Shown: positions 44,776 to 55,984, counted from the stretch's first letter. The stretch: 64,000 nucleotides of DNA from Ypsolopha sequella (GCA_934047225.1 OW203989.1:7787977-7851976), one strand, 5' to 3'. The notes: generated from the sequence alone by a model not told the origin. Made by a program: numbers and translations.

Positions 44776-44830
44776 CCCCCCCCTTAGGGGGGGGGCTTAT
44801 ACCCCCCTCCCCCCCCCATCGCCCCCCCTA
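44776..44830. repeat. C-tracts and G-tract cluster
   Basis: Runs of nine or so C, then nine G, then three further C runs lie within 55 bases. The first C and G runs can pair as a hairpin; together they could form four-stranded structures. Confidence 0.9.
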
Positions 44831-45172
44831 AACATATACATAGGTACATATACGTATATAAGAGTCCTTCCCTTTTTTGCACTCATGAAACAGTGTAACA
44901 ACCTATCTTGTTGTCATTTGATAACCTGACAATATTGTGAATATTTGGACACCAGTTTTAGGCTGCACATAGGTTAATTTGGTAATGGTATTTTCTTTCA
45001 GTGACATGATAAACGACACATGTGTACCAGTTTTGAGGCTCCCTCTAACCAGAGGATGCGCTTCAAATAGTGGACGAAGACGTTTCAATTTAAAAGTGAC
45101 GTCAGATAGGGAACATTACGAAAGCGAACAACAAATTATAATTTATTTAACTTCAGGAAAACAGTAACTTAC

Positions 45173-45207
45173 CCGTCGCCGACGACTACGCATTTGATTG
45201 CCTGCAT
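45173..45207 (-). CDS. Rac1: First coding exon of a Rac1-type small GTPase (partial gene)
   Basis: On the minus strand the 35 bases from ATG (45207) encode MQAIKCVVVGD plus GG, then GTAAGTTACT. MQAIKCVVVGDG is the invariant start of animal Rac proteins (Cdc42 begins MQTIK), and GDG opens the GDGAVGKT nucleotide-binding loop. The split inside that last Gly codon is where animal RAC1 genes, including human, have their first coding intron. Rac proteins are GTP switches at the membrane that drive actin remodelling. The other exons should lie at lower coordinates. I looked for GKTCLL, TAGQEDYD and similar words on the minus strand and found none, so intron 1 may exceed 45 kb. The ORF through this region starting at 45337 is 5' leader read in another frame. 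Confidence 0.88.
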
Positions 45208-45480
45208 TGTTGCAATTTATTGAGTCGTTTGTATCACAATTTATCACAAGCAGAGCTTGATTAGAACCAACGATCTTGGTTCCGTACACTTCACTCACAA
45301 CACGTCTGTACGCAATCAATACACAGGTGGGTGACACTCAACACTCGTTTAAATAAAAAGCACAGTTATAAGATAAAAATAATAATTTCATATCTTATTT
45401 TTGAGATAAGCACAATTTACAAATTCTCCATTCACTTCACATCAAGACGTTTCACGTTCGGTCGTCGGTCGGCAATTTGT
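45208..45480 (-). promoter_or_regulatory. 5' leader and probable promoter of the Rac1-type gene
   Basis: The start context is GCAACAATGC. Upstream on the minus strand, 45440-45490 is richer in CpG (GGTCGTCGGTCGGCAA read on plus) than its surroundings, as expected for a housekeeping promoter. No TATA box or transcription start can be fixed. Confidence 0.45.
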
Positions 45481-45641
45481 TTCGTCGACGGCCCGCAGAT
45501 CTGGGTTGCTAGTAATTCGAAAAAAAAAATACAAAAAATATATTAAAAGTCCGCGGATTTGTCTACGTGTATTTTTTATGAATAATGTTAAAATATTTCA
45601 GCTTGGATGTTAGACCATTATCAACATGTTTATCAATAGGT

Positions 45642-45830
45642 AGTCCCGCCGCCATTTCTTTCTGTGTAGTGCGCCGTAGCGTTGACGACACCACACTCCT
45701 GCATAGCCCCTGTGATGCAATCCATCCATCGTTTCTTAGATTTTTCTTTTCCGCTATATCCTTTTACTCTATGGTTCAGTATTTTTTGCGTAACGAGGTC
45801 TATATTTTTACGTAGTACGTGGCCATACCA
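45642..45830 (-). pseudogene. LINE reverse transcriptase C-terminal remnant
   Basis: An open minus-strand frame reads WYGHVLRKNIDLVTQK, then GKEKSKKRWMDCITGAM and CGVVNATAHYTERN. W.GHV.R, then K(K)RW.D and a GV...A.DR.(K/E)W-like ending is the usual C-terminal pattern of lepidopteran non-LTR retrotransposon proteins. Start, catalytic core and tail are missing. It lies about 160-430 bases upstream of the Rac1-type promoter. Confidence 0.65.
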
Positions 45831-45884
45831 TGTTTTTTATTTATTTATTTCTTATTCAATTTCTATTAGTTGTGCTATATACTC

Positions 45885-45995
45885 TATATAGCCACCCTCG
45901 GAAACCTTTTAGTTTGTCTTGATAGTGGCAATTTAATAGTTGGGCTATATAGCCACCATCGAAAACCTATTTTAATAGTTGTGCTATATAGTCAA
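45885..45995. repeat. Short tandem repeat around CTATATAGCCACC
   Basis: Three imperfect units with TAGTTGTGCTATATAGCCACC-like words and CGAAAACCTTTT spacers. Confidence 0.6.
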
Positions 45996-46061
45996 CTAGC
46001 GACCCGTCCCGGCTTCGCACGGGTGCAATTCTGATACTAAATATACTACAGAATGTCTTTA

Positions 46062-46348
46062 TATAAGGTCTTTCAATTCAAATGGAAAGTAATTTAGGAG
46101 GTGATTCAGTATCGTTAATACATCACATTCCACTGCAAAGTAATTTTTTTTGCGCGAACTTTTTTTTCACTTCTCAGTACGAAGTGAGAATAAAGTATAC
46201 GAAGTGGTGCGATCAGCTGACTCAGTTTGTATGGACAAGTGATAAAAAAGTTCGCGCAAAAAAAAATACTTTGCAGTGGAATGTGATGTATTAACGATAA
46301 TGAATCACCTCCTAAATTACTTTCCATTTAAATTGAAAGACCTTATAT
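46062..46348. mobile_element. MITE with about 100-bp inverted repeats
   Basis: TATAAGGTCTTTCAATTCAA is mirrored by TTAAATTGAAAGACCTTATA. Mirrored ATGGAAAGTAATTTAGGAGG and TACATCACATTCCACTGCAA follow. Flanks are TA-rich. It is inserted in the Helitron's coding end. A second copy begins at the left edge of the window. Confidence 0.85.
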
Positions 46349-46891
46349 ACAACGTTCACAGCTTTTTAGTCATTTGACAATACAAACATGTTTTCTTTAG
46401 AGGTTACTCTTGAAGGAGCGACATATAATTGGCCATGTGAAAAACACTCAACGCTCAAATCTAAGCCTGCAACGTTGAAAATTTGACACTACGATTTATC
46501 AATGGTCATTGCAAAAGATATCTTTACCAGAAATTGTAGGCGTTTAAATTGGAACGGTAAATCCGATGGTATCAGGGGAATTTGGGGAATCAATAAATCT
46601 TCTTCGGTACTACATCCGGTGAGTTTTGTGCACTCTCAAGCTCTACAGACGATTCTCTGGCTCTCTGAACTCTATGTCTATCACGATTCTGGCTGCGGCG
46701 AGCCTCACGCTCTACTGAGGATTCTCTTTCTCTCTCAGCTCTATATCTATCCCAGCTCTATATCTATCTCGAAGCTGGCTGAGGCGAACCCCATGTTCCG
46801 TTGAAGATTCTTCTTCATCTCTTGCTGAACGTGCTCTTTTGGCATTCACTGTACTACGACCTATGTTCAAACGAGGACGTCTTCCAGACAT
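46349..46891 (-). pseudogene. Helitron Rep/helicase pseudogene: N-terminal leader joined to helicase C-terminus
   Basis: The minus-strand start at 46891 reads MSGRRPRLNIGRSTVNAKR, the Arg/Ser-rich leader typical of insect Helitron proteins. After a frameshift come RERESSVEREARRSQNRDRH-type repeats. A second shift leads directly into PSDLPFQFKRLQF, FAMTIDKS, a stop, VECFSHGQLYVA and SRVTSKENMFVL. (F/M)AMTINKSQGQ and CFSHGQLYVACSR are the last motifs of PIF1-family helicases in Helitrons. The whole Rep domain and helicase motifs I-IV, well over 1000 residues, are missing. Nonfunctional. Confidence 0.75.
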
Positions 46892-46912
46892 GATTTTATA
46901 ATTTCTGTACAA

Positions 46913-47769
46913 AATTTACTCAGTTCTTGTTTGATTTCACATCTTAAAACTATACGTATAATTATGAATAAATTGCCTTAACATTAGCATGTGCTGCAGT
47001 AGAAAATATTTTACTTACTATTTGTTCGACTAAAAACAAAAGATAATCAACAATTATCAACAACAAAAGACACATATTCTATTCAGTTCTTTTTTGAACT
47101 TAAATACCTTAAACTACGATTTTCGATAATTAAAAATACTTGCCCTAATACTAAATTACCTTAACTCTAAATTCAAACCAAGATCTTAAAAGAAGAAATA
47201 CAATTGATAAATTATGGTTTTCATCTAATCCTATCTAAAATAATGTACTTTCTATAAGTGCGGTTTTAAAATTAACCTTAATACCAATGTCGTTGCTTAA
47301 TACAGACTAAAATACGAACATACAATTTCAAAAAAAATTGTGGCGCTGAATTGCACGTTTTGTGTAAAAAATAAATTCACTTTAGTCTTTAAATACTATA
47401 TACAATTTCAAATATACATTTTTTAATTTATAGTAACGTACAATGAAAATGAAAAAATGAAAAATATTTTATTTCACATAAACAGTTTTACAATTAAAGC
47501 AGCATTCAGTGGCTCCCAGACTAGACCATGGAGAGTCTGTACCATAGGTGCCGGAGTCTGTACCATGGGTGCCATGTATTTAAGGTTCTTAATTGGATAA
47601 GGATTAATGCTGTATTGCTTAAAATGGCTTCGTAAATAAGCCATTATTTCTCGTAACAAGTAAAGGATAAAAAATGGTTATTGTGGGTTATCCCTAAGAG
47701 ATTGACATATACCACAGCGGATTTTTTGTAGACCTTTTTAAGATGTACAATACTGTTGTACATCATTTT
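46913..47769. other. No gene supported
   Basis: A-rich plus sequence at 47440-47475 (TGAAAAATATTTTATTTCAC) may be the tail of a minus-strand retroposon. The 61-codon minus frame at 47474-47659 has no recognised domain. A 20-base AGTCTGTACCAT(A/G)GGTGCC duplication lies at 47534-47572. Confidence 0.3.
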
Positions 47770-48150
47770 GATCTATCTCATAGGGTTCAGCCAGCGTTTG
47801 CAATGTAAGCGCAAAAAATGCGTTTATTTACGACATCACATTAGAAACCTCTAAAATTATCAGTTTCTCTACCACATTATGCATTTTTTATACAAATTAA
47901 ACTTTCTCTTGAATTGCTCTATTTATTAAAAAAAAAACCGCATTAAAATCTGTTGCGCAGTTTTAAAGATCTAAGCATACATAGGAACAGACAGACAGCG
48001 GGAAGTGACTTTGTTTTATACTATTTCAGAGAATATAAAGTATTACTACGTAACTATGTAGTGATAGTGAAGTGATAGTGATAGTGATAGTGATAGCGGT
48101 GATTGTGATAGTGTTAGTGCTAGTGATAATGATAGTGATAGTGATGTCAG
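47770..48150 (+). repeat. Retroposon-like unit with (GTGATA)n tail, tandem copy 1
   Basis: Begins GATCTATCTCATAGGGTTCA, passes ACAGACAGACAGCGGGAAGT and TTTGTTTTATACTAT, and ends in a GTGATAGTGATA microsatellite. The pattern is that of a lepidopteran retroposon 3' end. Nearly identical to copy 2. Confidence 0.8.
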
Positions 48151-48211
48151 TCAATGGCTTTTGATTTTAATTTGTACGGGCACTACTTTCAGGATTCCTC
48201 GTATGTACTCT

Positions 48212-48590
48212 GATCTATCTCGTAGGGTTCAGCCAGCGTTTGCAATGTAAGCGCAAAAAATGCGTTTATTTACGACATCACATTAGAAACCTCTAAAATT
48301 ATCAGTTTCTCTACCACATTATGCATTTTTTATACAAATTAAACTTTCTCTTGAATTGCTCTATTTATTAAAAAAAAACCGCATTAAAATCTGTTGCGCA
48401 GTTTTAAAGATCTAAGCATACATAGGAACAGACAGACAGCGGGAAGTGACTTTGTTTTATACTATTTCAGAGAATATAAAGTATTACTACGTAACTACGT
48501 AGTGATAGTGAAGTGATAGTGATAGTGATACCGGTGATTGTGATAGTGTTAGTCCTAGTGATAATGATAGTGATAGTGGTGATAGTGAAA
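48212..48590 (+). repeat. Retroposon-like unit, tandem copy 2
   Basis: Same sequence as 47770-48150 displaced by 442 bases, with only a few differences (for example CGTAGGG for CATAGGG). Confidence 0.85.
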
Positions 48591-49512
48591 AAAATAAAAA
48601 AATACTTTTTTTGTTATTTCCTCTTCGTTTTACTGGAAGAAATCTCTTCTTAGAGATAAGCACACCAATGTGCATATTGTTTTAAATTCAATATTATATG
48701 TATCCATATAATAATATACAGTAATATAAAACATATAAAGCTGAGGGCACTTTCATACTTTTTGCTCAATTCTACAATCTGCCCATCGTAGATGATTTCA
48801 TTGATTCAATCATTATATGATTGCGTGAATAAATTATTTTATTTTATCTCTGCATTGCGCTAAACAACAAATATTAAAGCGCTCTATTGAACAAAATGTT
48901 CAAAAGGCATGTCGCTCGGCAGTAATTTATTTAGTCAAAGCGAATTTCAGAATTGCGTCACGAATGCTTGTTATTTTTGGGTCCTATTGCTGAAGTTGAG
49001 TTTGTCTTTCGGTAAAATGTCGGCGGATAAATTTACGAAATGGATCGACCAACAGCCGCATTTCTAATAGAAAGGAGTAAAATTTTTCTTCTAAAAATAT
49101 TCAAATCTAAGGTATTTAGTATTATGCTGGGCACCCTAAAATCCATAGACATTTATTATTATTTATAAACCATAGACAAGTTATTATATCAAAAGCTACG
49201 TATGTCACAAAATGGTCTTTGGTTTCTAAAGCTATTGTACACTTCCTTAAAAATTTACGTGAATTTTTGTAGGAATCCCTCGTTCTTACTTTGCCTTTTT
49301 TTAAATTAAATATTTATAACAATTATGCGATTGCTATTGAAAAGGAAAATTAACTAAAATGTTTAAATTAAGTTCTTATCTCTATACTGCACATTTGCGC
49401 ATGGCTGTTCTTTCCATTTCCATTTCCACCCATTTCTATAGATAGTCTATGGATTCACCATTTCGCTTGTGTGCGCGGTATTGCGTGATTCCATTGTTGA
49501 TTATCGTAAATA
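48591..49512 (+). promoter_or_regulatory. Upstream region and probable promoter of mof
   Basis: No repeats were recognised here. The in-frame stop TAA at 49507 rules out an earlier start. The short frame MSADKFTKWIDQQPHF at 49018-49071 has no visible splice donor and is not treated as an exon. No TATA box was identified; the transcription start is not fixed. Confidence 0.4.
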
Positions 49513-50841
49513 ATGGCAAAAGGTGATAAAGATTTAGAAAAACCCATTGTGAACAACGAATTACCCAACCCCGAGTGTCGGAGCACAGATCCTGAAGATG
49601 GAGAGTCGCATCAAGAGCAGGCTTTGGACATTGGAGAACACTATTTGGTGCGGCGTTCAGATGAGTCATGGCACCCGGCGGAGATAATACAGACGCGGTA
49701 TAACAATGCGGAATCCTGCTACGAATATTATGTACACTACGTGGGCTACGACCGGAGGCTCGACGAATGGGTTTCCCGCCACCGGGTCATGTCCGACAGG
49801 TTTGACATGTGCGAGCAGTCTAACAACAGCATAAACTCCGATCACCTTCTCACAGATAAATCCGGCCGCAAAATAACGCGGAATCAGAAACGTAAACACG
49901 ATGAGATCAACCATGTTCAGAAGTCGTACGCGGAAATGGACCCCACTACAGCGGCATTGGAGAAGGAGCATGAAGCTATCACTAAAGTTAAGTATATTGA
50001 TAGAATACAAATTGGAAAATACGAAATCGATACATGGTATTTTAGTCCATACCCTGACGAATATGGAAAACAGTCTAAGCTTTGGATCTGTGAGTATTGT
50101 TTGAAATACATGAGAATGGAGAAAACATACCGGTATCATCTCAGTGAATGTACAGCAAGACAACCGCAAGGCAGTGAGATCTATAGGAAAGGTACTATTG
50201 CAATATTTGAAGCCGACGGTAAGGAGCACAAGATTTATTGTCAAAACTTGTGCTTATTGGCAAAGTTGTTCCTGGATCACAAAACTCTATACTTTGACAT
50301 TGAACAGTTTTTGTTTTACATCCTCTGTGAAGTTGACAGGCATGGTGCGCATCTCGTCGGCTACTTTTCAAAAGAGAAAGACTCGCCTGAAGGCAACAAC
50401 GTAGCCTGTATACTAACACTACCTCCATATCAGAGACAAGGCTATGGTAAGCTGCTCATAGCATTCAGTTATGAATTATCAAGGTTAGAACAAGTTGTTG
50501 GAAGCCCAGAAAAGCCTTTATCGGATCTTGGCAAGCTAAGTTACCGGTCGTACTGGTCTTTTGTTATTCTGGAGGTGCTGAGTGCTAGCAGAGGCACCCT
50601 CAGCATCAAGGATCTTAGTCAAATGACTGGCATATCACAGACAGACATTATTTCCACATTGCAGTCAATGAATATGGTTAAGTATTGGAAGGGACAGCAT
50701 GTTATTTGTGTTACACCAAAGATAGTAGCAGAGCAACTGGCTAGTTCACATTTCAAGAAGCCCAGGCTGTGTGTGGATCCATCAGCGCTGCGATGGACTC
50801 CCCCCAACAAGCAGAGTCATGGGGCTAAAGCAAAGAAGTAG
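49513..50841 (+). CDS. mof: MOF/KAT8 histone acetyltransferase (MYST family), 442 aa
   Basis: MOF acetylates histone H4 Lys16 using acetyl-CoA, as the catalytic subunit of the MSL and NSL chromatin complexes in the nucleus. Domains in order: chromobarrel at about 41-98 ([18 protein letters not shown] ... LDEWV); MYST C2HC zinc finger (C193, C196, H209, C213); acetyltransferase core at about 225-415. Within the core are the autoacetylated Lys in DHKTLYFD (K257), the catalytic Cys in [13 protein letters not shown] (C299), the acetyl-CoA loop QRQGYGK (307-313) and the general-base Glu in [11 protein letters not shown] (E333). Length fits the short animal form (human 458 aa) without the long N-terminus of Drosophila MOF. 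A single uninterrupted frame; an in-frame stop at 49507 fixes the start. All key residues are present, so it should be active. Confidence 0.97.
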   Translation: MAKGDKDLEKPIVNNELPNPECRSTDPEDGESHQEQALDIGEHYLVRRSDESWHPAEIIQTRYNNAESCYEYYVHYVGYDRRLDEWVSRHRVMSDRFDMCEQSNNSINSDHLLTDKSGRKITRNQKRKHDEINHVQKSYAEMDPTTAALEKEHEAITKVKYIDRIQIGKYEIDTWYFSPYPDEYGKQSKLWICEYCLKYMRMEKTYRYHLSECTARQPQGSEIYRKGTIAIFEADGKEHKIYCQNLCLLAKLFLDHKTLYFDIEQFLFYILCEVDRHGAHLVGYFSKEKDSPEGNNVACILTLPPYQRQGYGKLLIAFSYELSRLEQVVGSPEKPLSDLGKLSYRSYWSFVILEVLSASRGTLSIKDLSQMTGISQTDIISTLQSMNMVKYWKGQHVICVTPKIVAEQLASSHFKKPRLCVDPSALRWTPPNKQSHGAKAKK

Positions 50842-52230
50842 TGTAGGCTTGCAGGCAGAGCTTAGAGAACAGTTAGGAAAGGTTTTGTCTCAACTAAAAC
50901 AGTTTCTCTAGGTACGGCCTGTGAGCTAATGAAAGCATCTAGTTGCTTGTTACACTTTCTTTAACAAATGCACTGGATTTAGAATTAAACTATTATGCTG
51001 CAAGTTTACTAAAGTTTAAGTCTCACACAAAACCACCATTGCATTTGTTGATAAAGTGGAGGATTTAGTTTCTAAGTTTAGTCAAGACAATCCCAGTTAG
51101 ATTCATATAGTTATATTGTGAAGCATTTCCAGTAAATTTAATGTCATGAGATCCTAGAGATTTTCAACAGAATTTAAAGCTTTATCAATGTTTAAATATT
51201 ACATCTATGTTTTCCTAAATTTTTGAACATTCAATAGTTTCTTTTTGGACTAAACCATGATATTTTAAATGTATAATAACAGAATAAATATAGTTCTAAG
51301 TTTAAATATTGTAAGCTTGCACTAAGTTCCGCATTTTAAATGCCTTTTTTTATTTAATTTCCAATCAAGGAAAACCAGTATGATTAGTTTTGGCTAGATC
51401 TGTATTGACAAACATTTCATTTCAGTTCCTTTTTACTGGAAAATAAGTGATACTAATGTTAAGTTTCAGTTAGGATTTTCGAATTCCCCTGCATGTCAGT
51501 TCTTTTTTTTATGACAATACGTAAGTTATAAAATAATTAATTAGCTAAGAGTAAATTAGTCTTAAACATTGTCAGTATTTATAACTTTGCTGATGTAACA
51601 TTTCCCTAGTATTCCATGTGACACAAAACATGTGGTCTGTGTGTTGAAAGGTGAATGACTTCTCAGACTAAAATTATCGTGTCTATGTAATATTGTTGCA
51701 ACATAACACAAAATGTCCCTCAATCTCTAATTCACACATTTATAGATGTAATTGAATGGTCATCCATGTATCTGTTTATTTGTAAGTAGTTTGAAAACGA
51801 ATATAAATGTTTAGTTTTTTTTTTGTTTGAATAAGATTGTTGTTCATTTGAAAACATGATTGATTTCAGGAAAAGTGTTATATGTAGATGATGTAGATGG
51901 GGATGTTCCATATTACCTTTAGATTCTGTCTGGAAGAGATTATAACAAATATTTCTTACCCAAAATATATTATAGTTATAGGTAGGCTGTTGCGCATTTT
52001 ACCTTACTTGGGTATTATCCTTATTGTTGGAAGTCAGCTTTATTGTGTAGTTTTTTTTTTTTGTTGATATTTGTCACACCTGTGTCAAGTTTTTAAAAAA
52101 AGAATAAGATCTTCCCATTTGTAATATTGGTTGGATTCTGTGAATCATCAGTTTTCACTGTTTATTTGTGATAATAACTTAATTTTAAGAGGAAAGTGTC
52201 GAGTTCGGAAATAAAAACTCAAATCAGATT
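50842..52230 (+). promoter_or_regulatory. mof 3' untranslated region with polyadenylation signals
   Basis: AATAAA occurs at 51283-51288 and again at 52210-52215. The sequence between is AT-rich and free of the repeats seen elsewhere, consistent with a transcribed 3' end of 0.45 or 1.4 kb. Repeats resume at 52330. Confidence 0.55.
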
Positions 52231-52329
52231 ATATCGTTCTCATTTATTCCTCGGCTAGGATACGATCGGCTTGGTCACAGTAGATAAATTTTTTGACTGA
52301 ATTTTCTCAGTAGTTCCATGTCAAAATCT

Positions 52330-52462
52330 GTGGGTCTACCGCGTAATTCTCATTTTCATCAACATCAACTTGGGATTGAAATTAGACGTGCGTGCGACGA
52401 CGCCCGCCTAACATGCCATCTCTTTTGCACGCGTTGAATTTCGCATGCATTTGCTTGAAGTT
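52330..52462. mobile_element. MITE family G, truncated copy
   Basis: TGGGTCTACCGCGTAATTCT to GCATTTGCTTGAAGTT matches 14897-15059 but lacks the right inverted end, which is replaced by ATTATTATT. Confidence 0.75.
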
Positions 52463-52499
52463 ATTATTATTATTTTTTTTTTATGGATCTGCTGAGAAT

Positions 52500-52785
52500 A
52501 ATTATAGAAAATAAATCAATACCAATAATAAAGTAGCAAAAATGTCGTGTCTGTGTACATTGAATATTTTTGCGTAATTTTAAATGAAATATATAATAAT
52601 AATTATTTGTAAGTATATTGTACTGAGGCCAAAACTACAATTTGTAGAATTTTTAACTCTAGAGCCACTCAACAGATTAGGATGCGGTTTTATTATCATC
52701 GTAGTGATCTTGGACAACATAGGCTATAAAGGGGTGTTGATAAAATAACCACCAAGCCGAAGACGGGGCAAAGGTTGAATAAAGG
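52500..52785 (+). mobile_element. Helitron-like non-autonomous element (probable)
   Basis: Shares AATAATAAAGTAGCAAAAAT, GATGCG and CATCGTAGTGA(T/C)C blocks with 35260-35575, and ends in AAAGGCTAG followed by T. Confidence 0.4.
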
Positions 52786-53827
52786 CTAGTACACTCGTGT
52801 ACGAACACCATGGTACACTGTATGAATGTTCAACATGTGACGTCATCGAAGATTTCCCGTATGCCAGAGCGACACATAAGCGAAACATGGACTAATAAAA
52901 GTCAGAAATAAAACCGAAAATGTATAAAAAGTTCTATCGGAGGTCTTCAACCTTTTTTAGCTGGAGGGCCAATAATCTATTCCAGGTCAGTCAAAGGGCC
53001 GCACGTAAACATACCACCTTAAGGCTCCAGTCCCCTAAAAATCAGTATTCTTGCAGAATTATCAGAAAAGAAAGATTTTATTTTAGTTAGTAAGAAAGCA
53101 ATAAATAAAATACATTTTACGTTAATTTATAGTGTGGAATTTGAAGATTCCAAAACACATTTTTTCATTTACTTTAATGCTACTTTTAATAGGTTTTTTA
53201 GGCTTTAAAAATACCTTTGTTTATGTTCTACGCGTTGAGAGTCTCATTCATGCACACGTCACGTAAAAATTATGACAAAAACAAGAAATTTATTCAGGTA
53301 ACATTTATTCCCATATCTTCAACAATAATCTTACCTGGTTACTTTTTTGGATAATACTTTAGTTTTCTTATTTCGTGTGCTTTAAGAAGTTGTGATTTTA
53401 TGAATTCAACCACTGATAAAATATTTTTTTTCTACTAGAAAACTATCGTTTAGCGTAGTCAAATTTAAAACACGTAGAATAGAACTATTAATAAGTGAAA
53501 TAACAAAAAACGGTATTTAAAAAATTATTTTAAGAACATTTATCAAATCGAAACTTATCGAGAGTTTAAAACACAAAACGCGTCGATATTTCCCTCAGTT
53601 TCGCTGGGACATCGCAGCGTTCAGACGTGTGTTGTGTAGCTCGACGTCATTTTACCTCCCGCTCGCACGGTTGCTCCCTTTCCCTCGCTTAGATTCTTAT
53701 GGAGAGGCGAACTGTATCATTAAAGTTGCTCTACTTGAATATTGCACTTATCATTTAATAAGTAAACAACTATGGATAAAATATTTTTTGAATATTTTAA
53801 GAAATCCCTGTTTCGATAAAATAAAGT

Positions 53828-54515
53828 CTAATCTACGTCCGTCCGTATTTCACAGCATCATAACTTTAGCACCGTAAAGATAAAGACATGAAATTTGGCA
53901 CAAAAATAGCATTAATTTGCCTGCATATTACATTGTAAAAAAAATATGAAAAATTTGAAATTGTTTAAAATATTTTCAAAACAAAAATGAGAAAAATAAA
54001 AAATATCCTAAAAATACAATATGGGTATCAAACTGTAGACACTAAAAAGGTGATTGTAAAAATATATACTTTTACTATATTTACTGGCACTGGTTTTGTG
54101 AAATCTTTAAAAAAACTACAATCATGTGTATGTCCGAAACTGGTAGACCGAAAAATATGAAAAAAATGTCCATTATAGATCATAACTGACCAATAACCGG
54201 GAAAACTATAGTGATTTAAAAATATAAAAAAAAGTTAAATAAATAAAAAAAGTATTTATAAAAATACAATATGGGTATCACATTGTAGGTATTAAAAAGC
54301 TTATTGTAATAATATATAGTTTGGCTATATTTAATTGCATCTATTTCGAGAAATCCTTGAAAATCTATAAAAAAATGTATGTCCCCCCTCTTATCTCCAA
54401 AACTGGTGGACCGAAAAATATGAAAAAAATCATGGTAATAAACTAAATTTATCATGCATAATACGGAACCCTAGGTTCTGACAAGAGTCTGACTCGCACT
54501 TGGCCGGTTTTTTTT
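53828..54515 (+). mobile_element. (GTCY)n-type element, long variant with internal duplication
   Basis: Starts CTACGTCCGTCCGTATTTCA and ends CTGACTCGCACTTGGCCGGT, like copies 1 and 2. A unit of about 245 bases is present twice inside (54019 and 54264, ACAATATGGGTATCA; then GAAACTGGTAGACCG / AAAACTGGTGGACCG). Confidence 0.65.
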
Positions 54516-55984
54516 TTTAGATGTTTGCGGTAGACGGTTTTTTTGGGCGGTTTTAATTTAGTTTTCGCAGCTTTTATTACTACCCTTAATTTTTGCCATA
54601 AGTATCCGGTTATCCGGATAATACATTATCCGTTATCCGGATAGTAAAAATCTGCGAATAATTACATGCCCTAATTCGCTTAGATTAAGTTATGTTAATG
54701 TGTGTTAATTCGAAAACCCCTAAAGCCGTATTTTAGAAGTTGTGGTCTAAAAAACCCACGGGGATGGCGTGACACAAATTTTATACCGGCACCGCTGTCG
54801 CCACTTTTTGGAATAACTAAAGCCAAAGCTACATCCTTTTTATTACTTTACTTACTTTTATTTAAAATATCTTAAAAAGCTATCGAAGTCACTAAAACCG
54901 ACAGTCGAGATAACAACGTGCTAGACAATAATGCATCAAAACAAAAGAACGTACGCAGCTGCGGTTCTTATCATTAAAACATCACATTTCTAAAACTAAA
55001 TTTTTTACCTTTTTTGTTGCACCTTAGTCATAATCATGGACACACAAACTGACAGACACTTAATTACCGTAAGAGTTTCTATTTTTGATATTATATTACT
55101 TAAAAAACTGATTATAATATGTGTGTGAGTATAAGGAATACATAATTTTAAATGTTTTCATTGTTACGATTTGATTATTAATTTTCTACATTTCCAAATT
55201 TTATAAAGGTATTTTTTATGTCAGGCATTAGTTAAATGAAAATCTTGATGAATAAAGAAATTTTCGGGCACAACTACACGCTTTTTAGGGCATGCAGGTT
55301 TCCTTAGAGCGATAGGGCTCATCACGTTGAGACGTAATAATCGTCAGAGAAACGCGGGTGTACTTATAGGTACACGTATGGGTGGACTTATGACTTGCAT
55401 CTCACAGTTCACACTCAGAACACCTCTTCCCTTCGGTAAAAATCTGCAAATAATTGCATGGCCTATAAAATGTATTGTGTCTAAATACTAATCACTCTTA
55501 CTGCTACCAATAAGCCATCTATCCCAGGTAGATTTACTTTTGTTTATTTTGCTTTTGCAAATTCATTTTGTTTGTTCCGATAAACAAACCAAACTTTGTA
55601 AATTACCGTTACTTGAATAATTAAAAATCTTCACATGTCAAATTTTAAGTAATCGTACACTCATTTAACGAAGTAGAGCAACATTCAGGTGCGGTCTCTA
55701 ACATCTTAATGCAGGGGAGGGGAGCGCCACTTCTAAAGCCTCAGGTAAGATGAAAGCGAAATGTTGCAAAGAGAGTCTGGGGCCTTAACATTATTTAAAA
55801 CCAAACAAGTGAATTAAAAATGTCTTTATTCGTTCAAAAATAATAAGATACAGAATGTGAGGATTGACATTGTTTACTTTTCACCAGATTGTCGATATTT
55901 GCTTCTATTTTTGTGCTCGCAATCCGCAGACTACCTTCCAGATGTCCATCCGTAATCCTTGTCCTACCCCTCTATGCTCTATCT
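54516..55984. other. No gene seen
   Basis: ATCCGGTTATCCGGATAATA near 54605 is a small palindromic patch. No exon or repeat otherwise. Confidence 0.35.

Larger units (their letters stand above)
45996..46912 (-). mobile_element. Internally deleted Helitron, 3' part
   Basis: On the minus strand the element ends CACCCGTGCGAAGCCGGGAC-GGGTCGCTAG followed by T. That is a six-base-pair hairpin (ACCCGT/ACGGGT) just before CTAG, which fits the Helitron CTRR terminus between A and T. It contains remnants of the Rep/helicase gene (46349-46891) and a later MITE insertion (46062-46348). The 5' end (TC) was not located. Confidence 0.7.

Noticed and set aside
45143..45337. 64-codon minus-strand ORF over the Rac1 exon
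   Set aside because: Different frame from MQAIKCVVVGDG; it is 5' leader read through the splice donor.
46082..46327. Two 70-codon ORFs starting MESNLGGDS on opposite strands
   Set aside because: Arms of the MITE at 46062-46348; the identical protein starts are a product of the inverted repeat.
49018..49071. Short frame MSADKFTKWIDQQPHF upstream of mof
   Set aside because: No splice donor, ends in two stops and has no recognised homology; cannot be supported as an exon or uORF.
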